A stretch of DNA of 64,000 nucleotides from contig NZ_ONZF01000001.1 in assembly GCF_900302445.1 (NCBI RefSeq), positions 620,001-684,000 on the forward strand, read 5' to 3'. The notes under the pieces are model-generated. The model did no database searches and was not told the origin of the DNA. It was given only the letters and a program-made list of their open reading frames with translations. The translations under genes and the position numbers were made by a program. The DNA is from Palleronia abyssalis. Its GTDB lineage: Bacteria; Pseudomonadota; Alphaproteobacteria; Rhodobacterales; Rhodobacteraceae. Below are positions 16,828-28,064 of the stretch, in pieces (the stretch's first letter is position 1; every line of letters starts with the position of its first letter).

Positions 16828-17991
16828 ATGAGCCTTCATTCCACCGACTTCGTCGGACGCGAGTCTGCACCTTCGCTTGAGAGCTATGTCGCCACGCGCG
16901 ACTTCGATCGCCCGACGCTGGTGATCGACACCGCGCAGGTCGTTGCGAACTTCCGCGCGCTGCAGGCGGGCCTTGGGGCTGCGTCCATCCACTACGCCGT
17001 GAAGGCCAATCCGCATCCGGCGATCATCCAGACGCTGATCGCGGAAGGATCGGGGTTCGACGCCGCCTCGCGTGGCGAGATCGAGCTGTGCCTGTCCCAA
17101 GGCGCCCGCCCCGAGAAGATCTCGTTCGGCAACACGATCAAGAAAGCGCGCGACATCGCCTTCGCGCATCGCGCGGGGATCACGCGCTTCGCCGCCGATT
17201 CCGAGGAAGAGCTTGAGAAGATCGCCGCGAACGCGCCCGGTGCACGGGTGTACATTCGTGTGATCGTCGAACCCTCGGGTGCCGACTGGCCGCTGACCCG
17301 CAAGTTCGGCTGCGCGCCCGAGCGTGTGGTGGGCCTTCTGGACTTCGCGCAAGACCTTGGACTGACGCCTGAGGGTCTGTCGTTCCACGTCGGCTCTCAG
17401 ACCCGGTTCGCCTCGATGTGGGCCGGCACGCTGCGTCAAGTTGCCGATGTGTGGCAGGCCGCCCGTACGGCTGGTCATGACCTGACGCTTCTGAACATCG
17501 GCGGAGGCTTTCCCGCCTTCCACGGCGAAGAGGTGGATGGCCCGACGGAATACGCTGGCCAGGTGATGGACCAGGTGCGCGCGCTGTTCGGGGATGTGCC
17601 CCATGTCATGGCCGAGCCAGGACGTGGCATGGTGGCCGATGCTGGCATGATCGCGGCCGAGGTGGTGCTGGTCAGCCGGAAATCCGAAACTGACCTGCAC
17701 CGTTGGGTGTACCTGGATATCGGCCGTTTCTCGGGCTTGGCCGAGACGGAAGGCGAAGCGATCCGCTATCAGTTCCAGACCTGGCGCGACACCGAGGAGA
17801 CGGGCCCCTGCATCCTTGCCGGCCCCTCCTGTGACAGCGTCGACGTCCTGTACGAGAAGCGCCCGGTGCAACTTCCCCTAGGCCTGCGGTCCGGCGACCG
17901 GGTGCTGATCCGCAACTGCGGCGCTTACACGTCGACCTATTCCAGCGTCGGCTTCAACGGCTTCCCGCCGCTGGACGTCGTGGCGATCTGA
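16828..17991 (+). CDS. Ornithine decarboxylase, alanine-racemase-fold (type III PLP)
   Basis: PLP enzyme that makes putrescine from ornithine (some members also take lysine), the first step of polyamine synthesis. The 387-residue protein shows the PLP lysine motif HYAVKANPHP (about residues 54-63), GSQTRFASMW, the glycine-rich LNIGGGFPAF, EPGRGMVADAG, and the catalytic cysteine segment GPSCDSVDVLYEK. Three starts are possible: TTG 16816, ATG 16822 and ATG 16828. I chose 16828 because TTGGAG at 16816-16821 then lies at a normal six-base spacing as the Shine-Dalgarno. A hairpin at 17999-18019 follows the stop. Confidence 0.92.
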   Translation: MSLHSTDFVGRESAPSLESYVATRDFDRPTLVIDTAQVVANFRALQAGLGAASIHYAVKANPHPAIIQTLIAEGSGFDAASRGEIELCLSQGARPEKISFGNTIKKARDIAFAHRAGITRFAADSEEELEKIAANAPGARVYIRVIVEPSGADWPLTRKFGCAPERVVGLLDFAQDLGLTPEGLSFHVGSQTRFASMWAGTLRQVADVWQAARTAGHDLTLLNIGGGFPAFHGEEVDGPTEYAGQVMDQVRALFGDVPHVMAEPGRGMVADAGMIAAEVVLVSRKSETDLHRWVYLDIGRFSGLAETEGEAIRYQFQTWRDTEETGPCILAGPSCDSVDVLYEKRPVQLPLGLRSGDRVLIRNCGAYTSTYSSVGFNGFPPLDVVAI

Positions 17992-17998
17992 TCGGCCG

Positions 17999-18019
17999 GG
18001 GTGGGCGTTCTGCCCACCC
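17999..18019 (+). terminator. Hairpin after ornithine decarboxylase
   Basis: A perfect 8-bp inverted repeat, GGGTGGGC then loop GTTCT then GCCCACCC, lies eight bases after the decarboxylase stop and between two convergent genes. There is no run of T after it on either strand, so it is a GC-rich terminator-like or mRNA-stabilising hairpin rather than a textbook intrinsic terminator. Confidence 0.55.
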
Positions 18020-18031
18020 GACCTCCGCCTG

Positions 18032-19291
18032 CTATCTGCTAACGCGCCAGATCGTGTTGCCGACATCGTCGGCCACCAAAAGCGCGCCGTCCGTGGCAAT
18101 CTCGACCCCGACGGGGCGTCCCAACGCATCGCCGTCGACCCGAAAGCCGGACAGGATCGTCTTCGGCGCGCCTGTCGGCGCGCCGTTCACAAACGGGATG
18201 AATGTAACCTCGTAACCGCTTGCCGGCACACGATTCCAGGACCCGTGGAGCCCGACATAAGCGCCGCTTCCATGTCCCAAAGCGGCGCCTTTCGCAAAGG
18301 TCAGTCCCAAGGGCGCCACATGCGCGCCAAGCGCATATTCGGGACGGATCACCGGGGTTTCCGGACGCCCGACCTGATCCACGCGCGGGTCAGGCCGATC
18401 CTGCCAGTAGATGTAGGGCCATCCATACCATCCACCGGCCTGCACGCTGGTCAGATAATCGGGGACCAGATTGTCCCCCAGCTCGTCGCGTTCGTTGACA
18501 ACGGCCCAGATCCGGCCCGTCTCAGGCTCGACATCCATACCGACGGGGTTGCGCAGACCTGTGGCGAAAAGCACCGCCTGACCGTCCGGCGTGATGCGCC
18601 AGATCGCGGCGCGTCCCTGTTCGGCGTCCATCCCGTTCTCGGCATGGTCGCTGTTCGATCCGACCGAGACGTACAGATCGCCACTTCGGGCCAGCAGCCC
18701 TTTCGTCCAATGCCTGTTGGGCGTACCCGACGGCAGGTCGATCACGTGTTCGGGCGCTCCGACCTCGGTCTGTCCCGGGCGGAACGCGACCCGAACAAGG
18801 GCATCGGTGTTCGCCACGTAGAGATACCCGTCCATCACCGCCATGCCGAAGGGCGAGGTCAGGCCGTCCATCAAAATCATCCGCCCCTCGGCCACCCCGT
18901 CGCGATCGGCATCGCGCAACAGGCTGATGCGGTCGGCAGAAGGGACCTCCGCCCCCGCGCGTCCCATGATCAAACGCTCGGCCAGGCCGCGAAGCCCCCC
19001 GACCCCGGACGGCTGCTTGTTGGATTCCGCGACCAGAACGTCGCCATTCGGCAGGACATGCATCCACCTGGGGTGGTCGAGCCCCGTCGCGAAGGCATTG
19101 ACGTACAGACCGGACGCCGCGCGCGGCATCTGGCCATCGGGCCACCCCGTCGCGGTCGCGATGTTCACGGTCGGAAGGAATGACTGGCTTGGGTCGGGTA
19201 AGGTCGGGTCAGGCCCGACAGTGGTGTCGAGAGGCGCCGGAGGCGTGGCGGCGCAGGCCGAGAGCAGGATACCGAGGAACAGTGCCTTCAT
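18032..19291 (-). CDS. PQQ-dependent sugar (sorbosone/glucose) dehydrogenase-like lipoprotein
   Basis: A 419-residue secreted lipoprotein of the soluble glucose/sorbosone dehydrogenase beta-propeller family. The signal MKALFLGILLSACAATPP has a lipobox LSAC with Cys13 as the lipidated residue. Propeller segments include GLDHPRWMHVLPNGDVLVAES, GLLARSGDLYVSVGSNSDH, FATGLRNPVGMDVEPETGRIW and GWPYIYWQDRP, in the order usual for the L-sorbosone dehydrogenase group. The natural substrate cannot be read from sequence. It is convergent with the decarboxylase, and its start lies 80 bp after the rpsI end. Confidence 0.82.
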   Translation of the reverse strand: MKALFLGILLSACAATPPAPLDTTVGPDPTLPDPSQSFLPTVNIATATGWPDGQMPRAASGLYVNAFATGLDHPRWMHVLPNGDVLVAESNKQPSGVGGLRGLAERLIMGRAGAEVPSADRISLLRDADRDGVAEGRMILMDGLTSPFGMAVMDGYLYVANTDALVRVAFRPGQTEVGAPEHVIDLPSGTPNRHWTKGLLARSGDLYVSVGSNSDHAENGMDAEQGRAAIWRITPDGQAVLFATGLRNPVGMDVEPETGRIWAVVNERDELGDNLVPDYLTSVQAGGWYGWPYIYWQDRPDPRVDQVGRPETPVIRPEYALGAHVAPLGLTFAKGAALGHGSGAYVGLHGSWNRVPASGYEVTFIPFVNGAPTGAPKTILSGFRVDGDALGRPVGVEIATDGALLVADDVGNTIWRVSR

Positions 19292-19323
19292 GCGCCAACC
19301 CTGCCCGGTCCTTCAAACGAAAG

Positions 19324-19351
19324 AAAGGGGCCGCAGTAGCGACCCCTTTCC
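19324..19351 (-). terminator. Intrinsic terminator of rplM-rpsI
   Basis: On the minus strand, 20 bp after the rpsI stop, GAAAGGGG and CCCCTTTC form a perfect 8-bp stem with a 12-base loop, followed by a T-rich tail (CTTTCGTTTG). This has the form of a Rho-independent terminator for the ribosomal protein pair. Confidence 0.75.
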
Positions 19352-19371
19352 GAAAGACATGGTGACGTATG

Positions 19372-19860
19372 TCAGCGCTTCGAGAACTGGAAGCTGCGGC
19401 GGGCTTTCGCCTTGCCGTACTTCTTACGCTCGACCACGCGGCTGTCGCGGGTCAGGAACCCGGCAGCCTTCAGCGCGCCGCGCAGGGACGGATCGTAAAG
19501 CTGCAGCGCCTTCGACACGCCGTGCTTCACCGCGCCGGCCTGTCCCGAAAGACCACCGCCCTTGACGGTGCACATCACGTCGAACTGGCCTTCGACATTG
19601 GCGATCTGGAACGGCTGCTTCAGGATCATCTGCAGCACGGGACGCGCGAAATACACGTTCACGTCCTTGCCGTTCACGACGACCTTTCCCGAACCCGGCT
19701 TGATCCAGACGCGGGCGGTCGCGTCCTTGCGCTTGCCGGTCGCGTAGGCGCGGCCCAGCTCGTCGCGGACGGGTTCACGCGGGGTTTCCAGATCGGTCTC
19801 GGCGGTGGTGCCGGAAACGGCCTGGTTCAGCTCTTCCAGGGAATTGACTTGCTCAGCCAT
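19372..19860 (-). CDS. rpsI: 30S ribosomal protein S9 (uS9)
   Basis: Small-subunit ribosomal protein whose C-terminal tail reaches the P-site tRNA. The 162-residue protein has the signature [21 protein letters not shown] (about residues 37-57), [19 protein letters not shown], and the basic end RRSFQFSKR, the invariant tail ending in Lys-Arg. The first 35 residues are an acidic N-terminal extension seen in alphaproteobacterial S9. The start ATG at 19858-19860 overlaps the rplM TGA (ATGA), so the two are coupled. Confidence 0.97.
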   Translation of the reverse strand: MAEQVNSLEELNQAVSGTTAETDLETPREPVRDELGRAYATGKRKDATARVWIKPGSGKVVVNGKDVNVYFARPVLQMILKQPFQIANVEGQFDVMCTVKGGGLSGQAGAVKHGVSKALQLYDPSLRGALKAAGFLTRDSRVVERKKYGKAKARRSFQFSKR

Positions 19861-20324
19861 CAGTAGGCCTCCCGCGTGTTCTTCTTGTTCATCGCCTTGA
19901 CGTCCAGCGACTCCGGCGATTGCGCATCGTGCGGATGCTCGGCGCCCGCGTAGACGCGCAGATTGGTCATCTGCTGGCGCGACAGCGGGCCGCCCGGCAG
20001 CATGCGCTTGACGGCCTGCATCACCACGCGTTCGGGATGGGCGCCTTCCAGGATTTCTTCGGTCGTGCGCGACTTGATCCCGCCGGGATGACCGGTGTGC
20101 CAGTAATGCGGCTTCTGGCGCTTCTTGCCGGTCAGCTGCACCTTCTCGGCGTTGATGACGATCACGTTGTCGCCCATGTCCATATGGGGCGTGAACGTCG
20201 GCTTGTGCTTGCCGCGAAGGCGGGCGGCGACGATCGAGGCAAGACGGCCCAGGACGACGCCTTCGGCATCGACCACGATCCACTTCTTCTCGATATCCGC
20301 CGGAGTAGCGGTAAAGGTTTTCAT
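19860..20324 (-). CDS. rplM: 50S ribosomal protein L13 (uL13)
   Basis: Large-subunit ribosomal protein, an early assembly protein. The 154-residue protein begins [20 protein letters not shown] and contains [33 protein letters not shown] and the signature [22 protein letters not shown]. It is the first gene of the rplM-rpsI operon. A Shine-Dalgarno AGGAAG lies just upstream on the minus strand, and a plausible sigma-70 promoter lies at 20380-20406. Confidence 0.97.
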   Translation of the reverse strand: MKTFTATPADIEKKWIVVDAEGVVLGRLASIVAARLRGKHKPTFTPHMDMGDNVIVINAEKVQLTGKKRQKPHYWHTGHPGGIKSRTTEEILEGAHPERVVMQAVKRMLPGGPLSRQQMTNLRVYAGAEHPHDAQSPESLDVKAMNKKNTREAY

Positions 20325-20669
20325 TGGTCTTCCTGTTCGTTCGCGGGCGGATGGAGCCCGGTGACATCAGATGACCGGGTTCTAACGATCCGCGCGGCAC
20401 AGTCAATGCGGAGGTTTTCCGTTTTTCCCTTCATAAACAAATGTTTGAAAATAAGGTATTTGGTTACCCCATAACGCCCAACTTCTTTGGCGCGCAGGGA
20501 AACCGGATAATCGCTTTTTTTGGATAAATCCCTTGCGTGCAGAGAGCCCGCCGATTAGGTCACGCTTCACGACGGGGACGATCCCAACTTCAGGCGACGT
20601 TATACGATACGACCTGGGGGGGCGCTAAGGACCCACCACATCAATCTACTGGCTGAAAGGGGGACCTCC
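20325..20669. promoter_or_regulatory. Intergenic region with divergent promoters of rplM-rpsI and speD
   Basis: This 345-bp stretch has no gene that I can support. The half near rplM holds its ribosome-binding site and a likely promoter (20380-20406, minus). The middle, about 20430-20530, is AT-rich for this genome, with runs such as CTTTTTTTGG, and probably carries further promoter elements. The end near speD has GAAAGGGGG at 20655-20663 as its Shine-Dalgarno. No riboswitch or repeat was recognised. Confidence 0.6.
20380..20406 (-). promoter_or_regulatory. Candidate sigma-70 promoter of rplM-rpsI
   Basis: Read on the minus strand, TTGACT (20401-20406) is followed after 15 bases by TTAGAA (20380-20385), about 55 bp before the rplM ATG. 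The -35 box is close to consensus; the spacer is short, and the alternative -10 TAGAAC would give 16. Supported by pattern only. Confidence 0.45.
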
Positions 20670-21158
20670 ATGGACGGAGCCAACCTCTTCCAACTGGGGA
20701 TCGGTCTGGAGACAGGCGCCCAAGCGGAAGACACCACCGCCCGCGATATCTTCGATGATACGCGAGACGATCACTTCATACGTGACGACGAAGGCCGCGT
20801 TTTCGCGGGCCGTCACCTTATCATCGAGGTCGTGAACGGTCACGGTCTGGACGATGAGTCGCGAATTCAGCAAGCGTTCCGCGATTGTGTGGAAACCTGC
20901 GGTGCCACGTTGCTGCATATTCACACGCACAAGTTCAGCCCACAGGGCGTGTCCGGAGTGGCGGTGTTGGCCGAAAGCCATATCAGCGTCCATACTTGGC
21001 CCGAGATCGGGTATGGCGCGTTCGACGTGTTCATGTGTGGCGACGCCCGCCCTTGGCTGGCCGTGGACGTGTTGAAGAAGGCCTTCTCGACGCCTGATGT
21101 CCGCGTCAAAGAGCTTCTGCGCGGCGACGGCGTCGTGACCGAGACCGTCGCGGCCTGA
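20670..21158 (+). CDS. speD: S-adenosylmethionine decarboxylase proenzyme
   Basis: Pyruvoyl enzyme that makes decarboxylated AdoMet, the aminopropyl donor for spermidine. The 162-residue proenzyme contains the self-cleavage site AESHISVHTWPEIGYGAFD; the chain is cut before the serine of ESH|S type, which becomes the pyruvoyl group, and the following HTWPE and the CG of VFMCGDA are also conserved. Compared with the short bacterial type 1B enzymes, it has about 35 extra N-terminal residues. A strong Shine-Dalgarno GAAAGGGGG precedes the ATG. It opens a three-gene unit with the 2H phosphoesterase and speE. Confidence 0.93.
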   Translation: MDGANLFQLGIGLETGAQAEDTTARDIFDDTRDDHFIRDDEGRVFAGRHLIIEVVNGHGLDDESRIQQAFRDCVETCGATLLHIHTHKFSPQGVSGVAVLAESHISVHTWPEIGYGAFDVFMCGDARPWLAVDVLKKAFSTPDVRVKELLRGDGVVTETVAA

Positions 21159-21172
21159 TCCGCCCCGGGGTC

Positions 21173-21682
21173 GTGGCACTGATCCTGACCCTTGGGTTCG
21201 ATGCCCATAGTTTCGCCCGGCTGGAACCGCTGCGTCAGCGGTATTTTCCGGCCGGGCGAAATTTCATTCCGGTCCATGTCTCGTTGTTTCAACAGCTTCC
21301 TGCACAGGCGATGGACCGTATTCTGGCCGGACTGCGCCAAGTCGCCGAGACGACCGCGCCCCTTCCGTTCCGCGCATCGGGTATCATGGATTTCAGCGGC
21401 GGGGCCGCGATCGATATTGCCTGCAAAGAGGCGTTGGACTTGCATGGCCAGCTTCGTCGGGCGTGGTCCGACATCCTGACCGAAAGCGACGATCGCAAAC
21501 GCAAACTCCACGCGACTGTACAGAACAAGGTGGACCGGGATTCGGCATTGGCGACGCAAGCGCGCCTGCGCGCCGAATTCACTTCGTGGGACGGGGTGTT
21601 CGACCGGCTTCTGCTCTGGCATTACCGTGGCGGCCCGTGGGAGCGGGCCGGAACCTTCCCCCTGACCGGAGACACCAAATGA
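21173..21682 (+). CDS. 2H phosphoesterase (LigT / 2'-5' RNA ligase family)
   Basis: A 169-residue cytosolic protein with the two tandem H-x-T/S motifs that define the 2H superfamily: HVSLF (about residues 35-39, in PVHVSLFQQLP) and HATVQNKV (about residues 113-120). Members act on 2',5' or cyclic phosphodiester bonds of RNA or nucleotides; the substrate here is unknown. It starts with GTG at 21173, fourteen bases after speD, and its TGA overlaps the speE ATG (ATGA). It is therefore embedded and coupled in the spermidine operon, which suggests, but does not prove, a linked function. Confidence 0.85.
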   Translation: MALILTLGFDAHSFARLEPLRQRYFPAGRNFIPVHVSLFQQLPAQAMDRILAGLRQVAETTAPLPFRASGIMDFSGGAAIDIACKEALDLHGQLRRAWSDILTESDDRKRKLHATVQNKVDRDSALATQARLRAEFTSWDGVFDRLLLWHYRGGPWERAGTFPLTGDTK

Positions 21683-22530
21683 CCGACATGACCGGCTGGA
21701 GCATCGAGACCCTGCATGACGGCTATTCGCAGGCCCACCGGATGGACCGGGTCCTGTATGACAGCCAGACCGACCACCAGCGCATCGTCGTTTTCGAAAG
21801 CGCGCAGTTCGGCCGGGTCATGACACTCGACGGTGTTGTACAGGTCACGGAACGGGACAACTTCATCTATCACGAGATGCTGACCCACGTGCCCCTTCTA
21901 GCCCACGGGGCGGCCAAGCGGGTTCTGATCATTGGCGGCGGCGATGGGGGGATGGCGCGCGAGGCGCTGAAGCATCCCGTCGATCTGGTCACCATGGTCG
22001 AGATCGACGCAGGCGTGGTTGAGTTCTCGAAGGAGTATCTGCCCACGATCTCGGACGGTGCGTTCAACGATCCCCGCCTGGACCTGCAGATCGCGGACGG
22101 GGCGGAATTCGTCAAATCGACGTCCGGCGGGTATGATGTGATCATCGTGGACTCGACCGATCCCGTCGGTCCTGGCGAAGTCCTGTTTACCGACCATTTC
22201 TACGGGCATGCGAAACGGGCCCTGGCGCAAAACGGCATCCTGGTGACACAGAACGGCGTTCCCTTCATGCAAGCCGACGAGCTGGCCGGCACCCTGCGCG
22301 CGTTTTCTAGCCTGTTCGCGGACGCGTATGCCTATGTCGCCCCGGTGCCCACGTATCAGGGTGGGTTCATGGCGTTCGGCTGGGGAACCGACAGCCAGGC
22401 GCGCGGCGTCGATCTGGAAACCCTGATGCGCCGGGCCGCGGCCGCCGGGATCGAGGGCGACTATTACACCCCCGAGGTCCATAAGGCCGCCTTCGCCCTG
22501 CCCGCCTATATACGTAAGCTGGTGCCCTGA
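21679..22530 (+). CDS. speE: Spermidine synthase
   Basis: Aminopropyltransferase that makes spermidine from putrescine and decarboxylated AdoMet. The 283-residue protein has the family N-terminus (TLHDGYSQAHRMDRVLYDSQ), the cofactor-binding loop LIIGGGDGGMAREALKH (about residues 79-95), and the catalytic IIVDSTDPVGPGEVLFTDHF. The start ATG at 21679 overlaps the preceding stop. With speD and the decarboxylase at 16828 it completes the putrescine-to-spermidine route inside the window. Confidence 0.95.
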   Translation: MTDMTGWSIETLHDGYSQAHRMDRVLYDSQTDHQRIVVFESAQFGRVMTLDGVVQVTERDNFIYHEMLTHVPLLAHGAAKRVLIIGGGDGGMAREALKHPVDLVTMVEIDAGVVEFSKEYLPTISDGAFNDPRLDLQIADGAEFVKSTSGGYDVIIVDSTDPVGPGEVLFTDHFYGHAKRALAQNGILVTQNGVPFMQADELAGTLRAFSSLFADAYAYVAPVPTYQGGFMAFGWGTDSQARGVDLETLMRRAAAAGIEGDYYTPEVHKAAFALPAYIRKLVP

Positions 22531-22590
22531 CGCCGTATTGGCGATCCTGGGCAACTTGTCACCCCTGTCGAGTTCCGTCAGATTGACGAC

Positions 22591-23211
22591 ATGGAAGACG
22601 TGAGCGAAAAACAGTCCGGATGGCGTGGCTCGCGGGAGCGATGGCTGCAGGCGGCACGAACGGCCCTGATCCGACACGGGGAAAGCGCGGTAAAAATTCA
22701 GCTCCTTGCGACCGGTCTGGGCCTGTCGCGGACCAGTTTCTATTGGTTTTTCAAGGACCGCGCCGCTCTGCTCGAGGCGCTGCTCGACGACTGGGACCAA
22801 CGCAACTCGGAGGCCGTGATAAAAGCGAGCCGGGCGGACGCCAAATCCTTGACCGAAGCAGCACTAAATTTGACACGTGTGTTCATTTCGGGTGAGCACT
22901 TCGACACCAGATTGGATTTCGCCGTTCGCGGGTGGGGCATTCGTGACGAATCAGTCAGCGATCGGGTCGCACAGGCGGATATCGTTCGAACCAACGCCAT
23001 TGCGGACATGCTCCGGCGTCACGGCCAATCTGGACCCGAGGCGGAGAACAGGGCTCGTCTGATCTATTTCTCGGAGGTCGGCCGCGTCGCCACAGAGCTG
23101 CAAGAAAGCCGCGCCGTTCGGTTGGCGCGCGTCCCGTGGCAGGTCGAGGTCCTGACCGGCAGCATCCCCAGCGAAGACGAGATGGCAGCGTTTTACCGGG
23201 AATTCGAATAG
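22591..23211 (+). CDS. TetR/AcrR family transcriptional regulator
   Basis: A 206-residue one-component regulator. The N-terminal helix-turn-helix is clear: AARTALIRHGESAVKIQLLATGLGLSR-type helices followed by TSFYWFFKDRAALLEALL (about residues 48-65), the usual TetR recognition and linker segment. The C-terminal ligand domain has no identifiable effector site. It lies 60 bp after speE and its stop is eight bases before the ornithine-cyclodeaminase-family gene, so it probably controls, and is co-transcribed with, that gene. Confidence 0.88.
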   Translation: MEDVSEKQSGWRGSRERWLQAARTALIRHGESAVKIQLLATGLGLSRTSFYWFFKDRAALLEALLDDWDQRNSEAVIKASRADAKSLTEAALNLTRVFISGEHFDTRLDFAVRGWGIRDESVSDRVAQADIVRTNAIADMLRRHGQSGPEAENRARLIYFSEVGRVATELQESRAVRLARVPWQVEVLTGSIPSEDEMAAFYREFE

Positions 23212-23219
23212 AGGGGACG

Positions 23220-24148
23220 ATGGACACCCAGATCGTCACGTATGACCAACGCATCGCCTTGACTTGGAACGGGGCAATCGCCGCATTGCGGGCCGGGCAC
23301 CTTCGCCCGCGCGCGCAGATCGGGGACATGTTTCTGGGACCCGCAGAGGCGACCTTGCTGACCCGGGGCGCATGGATCGACGGAGTGGGATTCGGGGTAA
23401 AGTCGGTCACGGTCATGCCGGGAAATTCGGCCCTGGGCGTGCCCACGGTCCAGGGGGCGATGTTCGTCTTCGCAGCGGCCGACGGACACCTGGAGGCGAT
23501 CGTGGACAGCCGGCTTGTGACGGAGTTCAAGACCGCGGCCGATTCCGCGCTTGGGGCCCAACTTCTTGCGCGGCGCGATGCGACCAGGTTGTTGATCGCC
23601 GGGGCGGGCACCGTGGCGCGTAGTTTGATCGATGCCTATTCCGCAGCCTTCCCCAATTTGCGCAGCATAGAGGTTTGGGCGCGGCGCCCGGACCAAGCCA
23701 ATGCCCTCGCCGCGGAATGCGCCGAAGTTCAAATCCCCGTAACCGCGGTTGATGATCTGGCCGCGGCCGCAGGACAGGCCGACATCATCTCGACCGCGAC
23801 AATGGCCCGAGAGCCTATCCTGAAAGGGGACTGGATCGCGCCCGGAACCCATGTCGACCTGATCGGCGCCTTCAAATCGGATATGCGCGAAGCTGACGAC
23901 ACCCTGATTGCAATGGGCCGGCTGTTCGTCGACTCGCGAGAGACGACCGTTCACCATATCGGTGAGTTGAGCATCCCGTTGAGCCACGGAACCATAACCG
24001 AAGCGGACGTTCTAGCCGATTTCTACGACCTGATCGCCGACGGTGCCGTAGGGCGAACGTCTGACGATCAGATCACGGTGTTCAAGAATGGCGGTGGTGC
24101 GCATCTCGACCTGATGATGGCCGACTACATCACCGCCTCGGTCGCGCC

Positions 24149-24152
<4 letters not shown>
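23220..24152 (+). CDS. Ornithine cyclodeaminase / mu-crystallin family protein
   Basis: A 310-residue NAD(P)-binding enzyme of the OCD/mu-crystallin family, whose members reduce imines or act on amino acids. It shows [13 protein letters not shown] (about residues 57-69) with the conserved lysine, [20 protein letters not shown], the Rossmann motif [17 protein letters not shown], and [14 protein letters not shown]. True ornithine cyclodeaminases have an aspartate in a GADxPGKxE-like segment; this protein reads GAFKSDMRE, so another substrate is likely. The ATG at 23220 has GAGG just upstream. Its TAG overlaps the convergent alaS TAG in the tetranucleotide CTAG. Confidence 0.84.
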
Positions 24153-26803
<2,651 letters not shown>

Positions 26804-26892
26804 GCGGGGTTCCTGCGTGTCTTGACGGCGTCCAGCGGCATGTATCCGCCCGAAGCATCAGGGACAAGGAACGAGATGCCCGACCGCGACAG

Positions 26893-26910
26893 AGGGGCCG
26901 CGCGGCCCCT
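26893..26910 (-). terminator. GC-rich hairpin after recA
   Basis: A perfect palindrome AGGGGCCG-CGCGGCCCCT lies 16 bp beyond the recA stop. It would form a strong stem on the minus-strand transcript but has no T tract, so it may be a weak terminator or a 3' stabiliser between recA and alaS. Confidence 0.45.
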
Positions 26911-26925
26911 CCGCCAAATCGGAAA

Positions 26926-27999
26926 TCAGTCGTCGGTCAGCGCCTCGGGATCGTTCTCGGTCATGCCGTCGAACTCCAGCCCGTGGCTGGCGCGGATCTT
27001 GTCCTCGATCGACAGGGCGATCGACGGGTTTTCCTTCAGGAAGGTCTTGGCGTTCTCGCGTCCCTGCCCGATCCGTTCGTCGCCATAGCTGAACCAGGCG
27101 CCGGACTTGTCGACGACCCCGGCCTTAACGCCAAGGTCCAGAAGCTCGCCCGTCTTCGAGATGCCTTCGCCATACATGATGTCGAACTCGACCTGCTTGA
27201 ACGGCGGGCTGACCTTGTTCTTGACGACCTTCACGCGCGTCTGGTTGCCTACGACCTCGTCACGGTCCTTGATCGCACCGATGCGGCGAATGTCGAGCCG
27301 GACGGAGGAGTAGAATTTCAGCGCGTTGCCGCCCGTGGTCGTCTCGGGGGAGCCGAACATGACGCCGATCTTCATGCGGATCTGGTTGATGAAGATCACC
27401 GTGCAGCCCGAGCGGTGGATCGAGCCGGTCAGCTTGCGCATCGCCTGGCTCATCAGGCGGGCGTGAACGCCGACCGAGCTGTCGCCCATGTCGCCCTCAA
27501 GCTCGGATTTCGGGGTCAGCGCCGCGACCGAGTCGACGACGACCATGCTGACGGCACCGGAACGGACCAGTGTATCCGTTATCTCCAGCGCCTGTTCGCC
27601 CGTATCAGGCTGAGAGATCAGAAGCTCGTCGAGGTTCACGCCCAGCTTGCGGGCATATTGCGGGTCCAGCGCGTGTTCGGCGTCTACGAAGGCACAGACG
27701 CCGCCCTTCTTCTGCTCTTCCGCGACGCAGTGCAGCGTCAGCGTGGTCTTGCCCGAGCTTTCGGGGCCATATATCTCGACGATACGGCCCTTGGGGATAC
27801 CGCCGATCCCCAGCGCGATGTCGAGACCGAGCGAGCCGGTCGATGTCGATTCGATGTCGGGAATCGGGGTATCCCCGCCCAACTTCATGATCGAGCCCTT
27901 GCCGAACTGCCGCTCGATCTGTGCAAGCGCCGAGTCGAGCGCCTTCTGCTTGTCCGCGTTCCGCTTGTCAGCCATATCGAGAATGTTCGCCGTCGCCAT
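26926..27999 (-). CDS. recA: Recombinase RecA
   Basis: DNA strand-exchange protein and SOS co-protease. The 357-residue protein has Walker [11 protein letters not shown] (about residues 70-79), the [15 protein letters not shown] segment, loop L2 region around [22 protein letters not shown], and a typical acidic C-terminus. I chose ATG at 27997-27999 ([19 protein letters not shown]), because the longer open frame to 28098 runs through the SOS box and promoter. Expression is probably LexA-controlled through the box at 28050-28064. Confidence 0.97.
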   Translation of the reverse strand: MATANILDMADKRNADKQKALDSALAQIERQFGKGSIMKLGGDTPIPDIESTSTGSLGLDIALGIGGIPKGRIVEIYGPESSGKTTLTLHCVAEEQKKGGVCAFVDAEHALDPQYARKLGVNLDELLISQPDTGEQALEITDTLVRSGAVSMVVVDSVAALTPKSELEGDMGDSSVGVHARLMSQAMRKLTGSIHRSGCTVIFINQIRMKIGVMFGSPETTTGGNALKFYSSVRLDIRRIGAIKDRDEVVGNQTRVKVVKNKVSPPFKQVEFDIMYGEGISKTGELLDLGVKAGVVDKSGAWFSYGDERIGQGRENAKTFLKENPSIALSIEDKIRASHGLEFDGMTENDPEALTDD

Positions 28000-28049
28000 G
28001 AATTTCGTTCCTTTTTGCACGTCCACCGAAGGGCGGCAATGCCTGCTTC

Positions 28050-28064
28050 GTTCGCCTCTTGTTC
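28050..28064. promoter_or_regulatory. SOS box (LexA site) of recA
   Basis: GTTC-GCCTCTT-GTTC is an exact match to the GTTC-N7-GTTC direct repeat recognised by LexA in Rhodobacter and other alphaproteobacteria. It sits 51-65 bp upstream of the recA ATG, where the core promoter should be (read on the minus strand as GAAC-N7-GAAC). Confidence 0.85.

Noticed and set aside
20500-20530. T7 run near 20517 as an intrinsic terminator
   Set aside because: No stable GC-rich stem immediately precedes it on the plus strand.
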